This document shows positions 11,352-17,148 of a DNA stretch of 17,148 bases, in pieces. A program made the position numbers and the translations under genes. The notes under the pieces were generated by a model that saw nothing but the letters and a program-made list of their open reading frames with translations, did no database searches and was not told the DNA's origin. How positions within the stretch are numbered: position 1 is the first letter of the stretch; every line of letters starts with the position of its first letter. Source of the stretch: Candidatus Electronema nielsenii (GTDB lineage Bacteria; Desulfobacterota; Desulfobulbia; Desulfobulbales; Desulfobulbaceae); the NCBI GenBank assembly GCA_026122915.1, contig JAGIXO010000028.1, positions 1 through 17,148 on the forward strand, given 5' to 3'.

Positions 11352-12674
11352 ATGTATAGCAATCAATTGTATTATCAATTTTCATTCATGCTGGCGATTT
11401 TATTAATCGTGATTGCTGGTGTCACCGTGCTGATCATGTTGGAAATGAACAGCACTCCACAGGAAAACAGCGAAAAAAATAACAGAGCTGTACAGCGTTT
11501 TCTCGGCTATCTTTTTTTGGTACTGTTTGCAGGGATGCTCGCCTACATGGTGTTTAGAACTGGCAGTTTTCAGGGAGATATGCCTGCACCAGTCATGATT
11601 CTTGCTTTGTTGTTGGTGCCGCTGATCATGATTAAAGTGGTAGTCGCCCGACAGAAAGCCTTGATCAGCACCAAGTTGATTCTACTGGGAACTGCAATTT
11701 TCGGCCTCTCTTTTGGTCTTACTGCGATGGCTGCTTACTATTACAACAAGCAGCACAGCGGGGAAAAGACCATCTATACACCAGAGGTGAGCATGGAATC
11801 TGGTCATGTCATCATGAGTAAAAAATGCAGCAAATGTCATACGCTTGATCGCATCTACGCCGCTACCGTAGCTGAATGGACTCCAACTGTGAGTAAGATG
11901 GCCGCCTTTGATTCCTCCGACATAAGTAATGCTGAAGCCGGAGTTATTGCTGCGTACTTGAATGAAAAGCGGTTGCATGATGAACTACAGCAGAAAAAAA
12001 AGTTAATTCTGGTCAAATGTACAACAATGTGCCATAAATTGGATAAGATATCCGCAGCAAAAAAGAACGAGCAGCGTTGGCGCGAGACGATCGAGAGGAT
12101 GATCACTCTCACTGGTGATCCCAAGTATCTTTCCGATGAGGAAAAAAATACTATTGCTAAATTTCTCGCTAACAACATGGAAAATTTGTTGAATTCAGGC
12201 ATTGAAAGTACGCTATCCCCACCCATAGTTACCGGGGTGCGGAGCTTAGTCGCTCGCAAATGTAGTGCAGGCTGTCATAAATTAGATCAGGTACTCATTG
12301 CGAAAAAAACAAAGGAAGTTTGGACTGAAACTATCAACAACATGATTGAAATAACTGGTAATCCAGGATATCTTTCCGAGCAAGAGAAACAGCAAATTAT
12401 CGAATTTCTCAGTCTTCCAATCGAGGAACGGGATAAACAGGGCCATGAGACGTATACGCCACCAAAATCATCTCATACTGATCATCCCTTGATCAATAGC
12501 AAATGCGGACGCTGCCACGACACAGAGCGATTGCATCAGGCGAATAAAAATCAAGAAGAATGGGAAAAAACCGTTAGTATCATGGCGGAAGGCACTGGCG
12601 ATCCTCATTATCTTTCCGAGCAAGAGAAGAAAGACATCGTCACTATTATCAGTAGCTGGGAAGTCATAAAATAA
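11352..12674 (+). CDS. Membrane-anchored four-repeat c-type cytochrome with two CxxxCH heme motifs
   Basis: A 440-residue protein. Residues about 9-31, 51-68, 80-98 and 109-130 are hydrophobic, giving four probable membrane helices; the remainder is predicted to face the periplasm. It contains four related units of roughly 65-80 residues, each with a heme motif, a W-x-x-T/E-I/V helix, a Met (183, 250, 331, 411) and, in the last three, a G-D/N-P-x-Y-L-S turn followed by an acidic helix. Heme motifs are CSKCH (159-163), CTTMCH (223-228), CSAGCH (304-309) and CGRCH (385-389). The middle two have three residues between the cysteines instead of two. The units resemble the small cytochrome domains of quinohemoprotein amine dehydrogenases. 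The role is probably electron transfer from the membrane quinone pool to the periplasm, which is inference. The Shine-Dalgarno is weak (AAGAGAA). Confidence 0.82.
   Translation: MYSNQLYYQFSFMLAILLIVIAGVTVLIMLEMNSTPQENSEKNNRAVQRFLGYLFLVLFAGMLAYMVFRTGSFQGDMPAPVMILALLLVPLIMIKVVVARQKALISTKLILLGTAIFGLSFGLTAMAAYYYNKQHSGEKTIYTPEVSMESGHVIMSKKCSKCHTLDRIYAATVAEWTPTVSKMAAFDSSDISNAEAGVIAAYLNEKRLHDELQQKKKLILVKCTTMCHKLDKISAAKKNEQRWRETIERMITLTGDPKYLSDEEKNTIAKFLANNMENLLNSGIESTLSPPIVTGVRSLVARKCSAGCHKLDQVLIAKKTKEVWTETINNMIEITGNPGYLSEQEKQQIIEFLSLPIEERDKQGHETYTPPKSSHTDHPLINSKCGRCHDTERLHQANKNQEEWEKTVSIMAEGTGDPHYLSEQEKKDIVTIISSWEVIK
12369..12628 (+). repeat. 20-base direct repeat inside the cytochrome gene
   Basis: Bases 12369-12388 and 12609-12628 are identical and start 240 bases (80 codons) apart, in the same frame. 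They encode the YLSEQEK segment of heme repeats 3 and 4, pointing to a fairly recent duplication or conversion between these repeats. The equivalent segment in repeat 2 (about 12126-12145) is similar but diverged. Confidence 0.8.
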
Positions 12675-12692
12675 GAATCAACTGAGTTTTTC

Positions 12693-13508
12693 ATGCTTGC
12701 ATATCCTGACATCGATCCAGTTATTTTTGCCGTCGGCCCTTTGGCGGTACGCTGGTACGGGCTGATGTATGTCCTTAGCTTTACGGCTTCTTATTTTTTA
12801 GTCAGACGGCAGGCTAAACAGTTCGGTTGGCAACAAATGCTTGAACAGCTTGATAACCTCAATTTAGCCTTGATCGTTGGAGTTATTCTCGGCGGACGGA
12901 TAGGCTATGTCCTTTTCTATAATCTGACCTATTATTTGGAACATCCGCTGGAAGTCTTTGCCACGTGGCAGGGCGGGATGTCCTTTCACGGCGGGGTGAT
13001 CGGAGTGTTGATTGTCGGCCTGCTTTTTTGTCGCCGGACTCAGCTGGATTTCTGGAAGGCAGCAGATGTATATGTGGTCACAGTACCCATCGGCTTAGGT
13101 TTGGGCAGAATCGGCAATTTTATGAACGGCGAACTGTACGGACGGACCACCGAGGCTGCTTGGGGCATGATTTTCCCTCTCGGTGGCTCGCTGCCTCGGC
13201 ATCCTTCCCAGCTTTACGAGGCATTGTTAGAAGGATTGCTGCTGTTTCTCATTCTCTGGCCGCTCCGGGCGAAACCTTGGCAGAATTCGCTTAAAAGGCT
13301 GTGGCCGCACGGCAGCCTGCTGGCACTTTTTTTGATTTTCTACGGTATTTTTCGTTACATAATTGAATTTTTCCGCGAGCCAGACCCACAGATTGGCCTG
13401 CTTTTTTTTGATATGAGTATGGGCCAACTGCTCTGCGCGGCAATGCTCTGTGCGGGCATCCTGCTGTACTGGCTGCGGCGGAAACAACAGCCAACCGTTT
13501 CGAGGTAA
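12693..13508 (+). CDS. lgt: Prolipoprotein diacylglyceryl transferase
   Basis: Integral inner-membrane enzyme that moves diacylglycerol from phosphatidylglycerol to the lipobox Cys of prolipoproteins, the first step of lipoprotein maturation. The 271-residue length is normal. Conserved elements are present: RWYGLMYVLSF near the start, GGRIGYVLFYN (68-77), GGMSFHGG (94-101) with the conserved His, the Lgt signature GRIGNFMNGELYGR (138-151), PRHPSQLYEA (168-177) and FRYIIEFFREPD near the C-terminus. Several hydrophobic segments fit seven membrane helices. It starts 18 bases after the cytochrome stop, with no clear Shine-Dalgarno, and is followed two bases later by pyrF, so the three genes may be cotranscribed. 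Confidence 0.96.
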   Translation: MLAYPDIDPVIFAVGPLAVRWYGLMYVLSFTASYFLVRRQAKQFGWQQMLEQLDNLNLALIVGVILGGRIGYVLFYNLTYYLEHPLEVFATWQGGMSFHGGVIGVLIVGLLFCRRTQLDFWKAADVYVVTVPIGLGLGRIGNFMNGELYGRTTEAAWGMIFPLGGSLPRHPSQLYEALLEGLLLFLILWPLRAKPWQNSLKRLWPHGSLLALFLIFYGIFRYIIEFFREPDPQIGLLFFDMSMGQLLCAAMLCAGILLYWLRRKQQPTVSR

Positions 13509-13510
13509 TC

Positions 13511-14227
13511 ATGGACAAAAACATCCCGCTTAACGAGCGGATTATTTTCGCCTTAGATGTGGCTTCCCACGAAGAGGCGATGCGCTTGATTGAGCGATTA
13601 GACAGCGAGATTAAATTTTTTAAGGTTGGCTTGCAGCTCTTTCTCGCCAGCGGCTTTCAAACCATTGATGCGTTAGTCCGGCGCGGATGTAAGGTCATGG
13701 TTGATCTCAAATTTTTCGACATCCCTGAAACGGTGAAGCTGGCGGTCGGGCAGCTGAAAAATCGGGGCGTGACGTTTGCCACCGTGCATGGGAACGATGC
13801 CATTGTGCGGGCAGCGGTGCAGGATAAAGGCGATCTCAAGATTCTCGCTGTCACTGTGCTGACCAGTTTTTGCGAAGACGACCTGCGGGCAATGGGCATG
13901 AGCGGCAGCATTGCCGACTTAGTGCTGCTGCGCTCACGGAAAGCCTTGGAGATTGGCTGCGATGGCGTAGTGGCTTCCGCGCTGGAGGCCGAGCCGCTGC
14001 GGAATGAACTGGGAAAAAATTTTCTTGTAGTCACGCCGGGCATCCGACCTGGGGCAAACATTGATGACGGCAGCGATGATCAGAAGCGGATTGCCACAGC
14101 CAAAAACGCCATCATCAGCGGCGCGGATCACGTGGTCATCGGCAGGCCCATTCGCGACAGTAACGACCCGATTTCACTGATCCGCAGCCTTCAGCAGGAA
14201 ATCGCAGAAGGGATAGCAGCAAGGTAG
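13511..14227 (+). CDS. pyrF: Orotidine-5'-phosphate decarboxylase
   Basis: Cytosolic TIM-barrel enzyme that decarboxylates OMP to UMP, the last step of de novo pyrimidine synthesis. The 238-residue protein carries IIFALDVAS at the start, FKVGLQLF with Lys38, the catalytic signature VDLKFFDIPETV with Asp65, Lys67 and Asp70, then the ATVHGNDAI strand, and the phosphate-gripping VTPGIRP and VIGRPI segments. Its ATG lies two bases after the lgt stop, with GAGG as a ribosome site inside the end of lgt. All key residues are intact. Confidence 0.97.
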   Translation: MDKNIPLNERIIFALDVASHEEAMRLIERLDSEIKFFKVGLQLFLASGFQTIDALVRRGCKVMVDLKFFDIPETVKLAVGQLKNRGVTFATVHGNDAIVRAAVQDKGDLKILAVTVLTSFCEDDLRAMGMSGSIADLVLLRSRKALEIGCDGVVASALEAEPLRNELGKNFLVVTPGIRPGANIDDGSDDQKRIATAKNAIISGADHVVIGRPIRDSNDPISLIRSLQQEIAEGIAAR

Positions 14228-14269
14228 AAAAATCCGTTGTCACTCGAAGCTACGTTGAAGAGGGAAAAA

Positions 14270-16648
14270 ATGCTGCATTACGAGATTTCCGTGTCGTTGG
14301 AGGCGGACATCCGCCGCTTTGAGCAGGATTTGGCTGAGTTCCAAGCTGGAAGGCTGCACGAGACAGCTTTCACTGCCAAACGGGTAAAAATGGGGGTATA
14401 TCTGGAACGAAATTATACCACCTACATGTTCCGCATCCGCTGTGCAGGCGGCATCCTCAGTCCGCAGCAGTTAGCCGCAGCGGGTGAGTTATCCCGGCAA
14501 TACGGCGATAGCCGAGTGCATGTCACCACAAGAGCGGAAATCCAGCTGCACGGTGTTCAAGAGAAAAACCTCGTTTTCGTGCTGCGGCGGCTGCACGAAG
14601 CTGGTCTGTCCTGCTTGGGCGGCGGAGGTAACACCATCCGCAACATCGTTGCCAACCCGGATTCCGGTATCAGCCCGCAGGATATCTTTGACGTACAACC
14701 CTGCGCCGTGGCTCTGACTACTCGCATGGTTGCCGAGTCAGACAGCTGGGAGCTGCCGCGCAAGATTAAAACTGCCTTCACCTCCCGCAGCGACGATGCC
14801 GCCTTTGCGCTGGTGCAGGACATTGGCTTCATCGCTTGCCTAAACGCTGCGGGCGAGCGCGGCTATCAGCTTTATGCTGGCGGCGGATTAGGCGCAAGAC
14901 CGAAGGTCGGCATCTTGCTGCAAGAATTTTTGCCAGAGCCGCAGGTGTATCATGCTGTTCGGGCGATCAAGAATCTCTTTCATGCCCACGGTAACCGCAA
15001 GAACAAGCACCGCAATCGGATCAAATTTCTCATTCATGACGAGATGGGTGCGACTGCCTTCTACGCCGCGTATCAGGAGGAATTTGCTAAGGTGCTGGCC
15101 CAAGGCAGTCCAAATTTGCAGATTACGCCGATTAACAACGCGGCCAACCTCAACTGCGCCATTGCCTTAGAGTCCTTGGTGGATCCTGCGCCCGGTTTTG
15201 CGATGTGGAAAGAACGCCATGTCACCAAACAGAAGCAAAAAGGACTGTACGCCGTCCGGTTGCCGTTGCTGCTGGGTGATTTGTCGCCAGAAGATTGCCA
15301 ACGACTGACAAATTTCCTTCAACCTTTCGGCGAAAATACCCTGCGCTGCGGCACGGATCAAAACCTCTATCTCCGCAACATCCCAGAGCGTTTTTTGCCC
15401 AATCTGCACCACGTCATTGCTGCCTGCACAACCCTGAGCGATAAACCGGTGATCTACGGCAGCTTAGTTCCCTGCACTGGCGCACAAACGTGCCAAGTTG
15501 GTATCAACCGGCCCCGACCCGCAGCGCAGGCAGTGTTCCGCGCCCTCGACCGTGCTGATTTTCCCCTGCCTGACGACGTGCAAATCCGCATCAGCGGCTG
15601 CCCTAATTCCTGCGCCAACCATTGGATCGGCGACTTAGCTTTTCACGGCAAAGTGCGGCACGTGCAGGGTCGCGCTCTACCGACCTACAACCTGCTGGGC
15701 AACGGCGGTATCAGCCAAGGCCAGCTTCGGCTGGGCGAAGTGGTTGGCTGGGTGCATTCCTTTGATCTGCCGCGCTTTGTAGTCGAGGTGCTGAAAATGT
15801 ACGCAAATTTTAAAGCCGCCCATCCGGCAGATAATTTCAGTAGCTGGTGGAACAGCAGCGGCAAGGCGATGGTAGCTAATCTCTGCGCGGCCACATACAA
15901 CAGTATTCCGTCGTTTGAAGAGGACAAAAATTACTACTTCGACCACGGCGCAGAGCAGCTTTTTTCAGTCAAGGACATGGGCCGGGCCGAGTGTTCAGCG
16001 GGCATGTACGATATGATTGACGTGGATGACCGGGAAATCAAAAAGCGACTGCGCGAGATAGAATCCCTGTCGATTGGCCAAGCTGCCCCTGCTGACGCGC
16101 TGCGGGATATTCTCTTTCGCTCTGCCCGGATGTTGTTAGTGACGCGCGGCGAGGAGCCGAAAAGCGAAGCGGACACCTTCAGCCTTTTTGCTCGGCATTT
16201 TCTCGACACTGGTTTAGTCAGCGCAGAACACCGTTTTATTGTTGATCTCGTCCTTAGTAGTAAGACGGATGAGCTGCTCAAACATCCTAACAAAATTATT
16301 GCATTAGGCCGCAAGATGACCGAGCTGTATCAGAAGATGGATAGCACCATGCGTTTTCCGGGCGAAAGCGGCAATCCAGTAGCAGGTACGATACAGCAAT
16401 CAGTAACATCTGCGGACAAGATCAAGGCAGATAAATTTAAAGATTTGAGCGGAATCAAATGCCCACTCAACTTTGCCCGTACCAAAGTGCTACTTTCTTG
16501 CATGAATCCCGGCGAGACTTTGGAAATTATCCTTGATGATGGCGAGCCGATTGAAAATGTACCCGACTCAGTGCGGTTAGAAGGCCACCGCATTTTACGG
16601 CAGGGGAAGATTGGCGAGCAGTGGAATGTATTGATTGAAAAAGTGTAA
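14270..16648 (+). CDS. Siroheme nitrite/sulfite reductase-like protein with C-terminal TusA domain
   Basis: A 792-residue cytosolic redox protein from ATG 14270, chosen over TTG 14237 because AAGAGGG lies five bases upstream. Residues about 1-530 are the siroheme/[4Fe-4S] nitrite-sulfite reductase fold, with HVTTRAEIQLHGV, GGGGNTIRNI and the cluster motif CTGAQTC (402-408) plus CPNSC (444-448), all four Cys kept. Residues about 580-700 form a helical region (RSARMLLVTRGEEPKSEADTF) that looks HEPN-like. Residues 725-792 are a TusA/SirA-type sulfur carrier: DLSGIKCPLNFARTKVLL with the acceptor Cys731 in the CP motif. Reductase and sulfur carrier in one chain suggest that sulfur is delivered to or taken from the siroheme reaction as a protein persulfide, though substrate and direction are unknown. 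This fusion occurs in sulfur-cycling Desulfobacterota and some Bacteroidetes. It starts 42 bases after pyrF. Confidence 0.87.
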   Translation: MLHYEISVSLEADIRRFEQDLAEFQAGRLHETAFTAKRVKMGVYLERNYTTYMFRIRCAGGILSPQQLAAAGELSRQYGDSRVHVTTRAEIQLHGVQEKNLVFVLRRLHEAGLSCLGGGGNTIRNIVANPDSGISPQDIFDVQPCAVALTTRMVAESDSWELPRKIKTAFTSRSDDAAFALVQDIGFIACLNAAGERGYQLYAGGGLGARPKVGILLQEFLPEPQVYHAVRAIKNLFHAHGNRKNKHRNRIKFLIHDEMGATAFYAAYQEEFAKVLAQGSPNLQITPINNAANLNCAIALESLVDPAPGFAMWKERHVTKQKQKGLYAVRLPLLLGDLSPEDCQRLTNFLQPFGENTLRCGTDQNLYLRNIPERFLPNLHHVIAACTTLSDKPVIYGSLVPCTGAQTCQVGINRPRPAAQAVFRALDRADFPLPDDVQIRISGCPNSCANHWIGDLAFHGKVRHVQGRALPTYNLLGNGGISQGQLRLGEVVGWVHSFDLPRFVVEVLKMYANFKAAHPADNFSSWWNSSGKAMVANLCAATYNSIPSFEEDKNYYFDHGAEQLFSVKDMGRAECSAGMYDMIDVDDREIKKRLREIESLSIGQAAPADALRDILFRSARMLLVTRGEEPKSEADTFSLFARHFLDTGLVSAEHRFIVDLVLSSKTDELLKHPNKIIALGRKMTELYQKMDSTMRFPGESGNPVAGTIQQSVTSADKIKADKFKDLSGIKCPLNFARTKVLLSCMNPGETLEIILDDGEPIENVPDSVRLEGHRILRQGKIGEQWNVLIEKV

Positions 16649-16846
16649 GACAATATCGGAAAATTTCTGCTGCTGACGTTCTACTTTCTTCTTTGTTTTA
16701 CCTCGACCCGGCGTTTTAAGAATGCCTTCCCGTTATGAAAAAACGCTTCGGTGATTTCATCAATGTTTTTTCGCCCTTCATCCGCAGGACGGCAGTCACG
16801 AGGCTATCCCATTAATACAGTAACTGTGTTAGAATAAGCCCTTTCG
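16649..16846. other. Intergenic stretch with no supported gene
   Basis: No frame here gives a convincing product. A 26-codon frame from ATG 16735 (MKKRFGDFINVF...) ends at 16815 and lacks a ribosome site. A perfect dyad ACAGT-A-ACTGT lies at 16817-16827 just before the transposase remnant. No U-tract terminator for the reductase gene was seen. Confidence 0.5.
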
Positions 16847-17148
16847 TTGAGGATTTTGAATTCGCTGCTGTATACCCTGATTGTCGGATACAGGTGGTGC
16901 GACCTTCCGCGAGGGCCGCAATGGGCATCAAGAAGCCATGGCATCATGACGGGACGCTCAATGAGATCAAGGCGCGGCTACTCGGTCTCGCTCAGAATAA
17001 GGGGCCGACCTGCTGGAATTCAGGAGCCGTTGACGGCTCTTTTTCCGCTTGGAAAAGGAGGAGGGTATGAAGTTGCTTATGGGTATAGTATTTCAGTTTT
17101 TAGATCGTCTTGGAAACCGTCTCAACGCAAACGCTTAAACTCTTGATG
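16847..17148 (+). pseudogene. IS5-like transposase remnant, frameshifted, runs to window end
   Basis: The plus strand keeps pieces of an IS5-family DDE transposase split over two frames. From 16847 one frame reads ILNSLLYTLIVGYRWCDLPRGPQWASRS, the usual DNA-binding N-terminal region. Around 16945-16955 the match moves to another frame, giving DGTLNEIKARLLGLAQNKG and SGAVDGSFS, which holds the first catalytic Asp. Near 17045 it returns to the first frame for PLGKGGGYEVAYGY. Several residues of the helix before DGTL are missing, so there is a deletion plus a compensating shift. The first frame stays open until TGA at 17143-17145, but the end of that product no longer looks like a transposase. 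The element is inactive as seen; its ends and terminal repeats could not be identified. Confidence 0.75.

Noticed and set aside
16660..16800. Minus-strand peptide-like stretch reading DEITEAFFHNGKAFLK.
   Set aside because: It has no start codon or ribosome site, is under 40 codons, and is flanked by stops.

Overview
The window reads as a Desulfobacterota (former deltaproteobacterial) genome, most likely the Desulfobulbales. Evidence for this is a fused IspD-IspF, several multiheme c-type cytochromes, a DsbC-like protein with an N-terminal CxxCH, a siroheme reductase fused to a TusA domain, and a HesB/IscA-like protein of the group that includes deltaproteobacterial selenoproteins. A sulfur-cycling, cable-bacterium-like organism would fit, but that is inference and no species is named.

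Layout. (1) 1-2828: an RNA/housekeeping block: the 3' part of a Nif3-like gene, a coiled-coil zinc-ribbon protein, RNase HI and RNase P RNA. An A+T-rich BrnT/BrnA toxin-antitoxin pair sits between RNase HI and rnpB. (2) 2869-4410: a strong intrinsic terminator, then bifunctional ispDF, then an unannotated-looking 48-residue small protein (4264-4410). (3) 4407-7501, minus strand: a two-gene unit of a type IV pilus/type II secretion assembly ATPase, with an MshEN-like N-terminus and an extra C-terminal cyclic-nucleotide-binding domain, overlapping an LPS-core-type glycosyltransferase. (4) 7787-12674: a redox stretch on the plus strand: a Cys-rich HesB-like protein, an exported CxxCH/DsbC-like protein, a 5'-nucleotidase-like/cytochrome c554-like tetraheme fusion, and a membrane-anchored four-repeat cytochrome in which two of four heme motifs are CxxxCH rather than CxxCH. 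A minus-strand tRNA with CAU anticodon, with near-perfect promoter and terminator, is embedded here. (5) 12693-16648: lgt, pyrF, and a siroheme nitrite/sulfite-reductase-like protein with C-terminal TusA domain. (6) 16649-17148: no intact gene; a frameshifted IS5-like transposase remnant runs to the window end.

How it fits together. The RNA block and the ispDF, lgt and pyrF genes are housekeeping. The accessory interest lies in the envelope redox genes at 7787-12674, the siroheme/TusA sulfur protein, and the pilus-type ATPase that could read two kinds of cyclic nucleotide. Functional statements rest on motifs read by eye; no database search was run.
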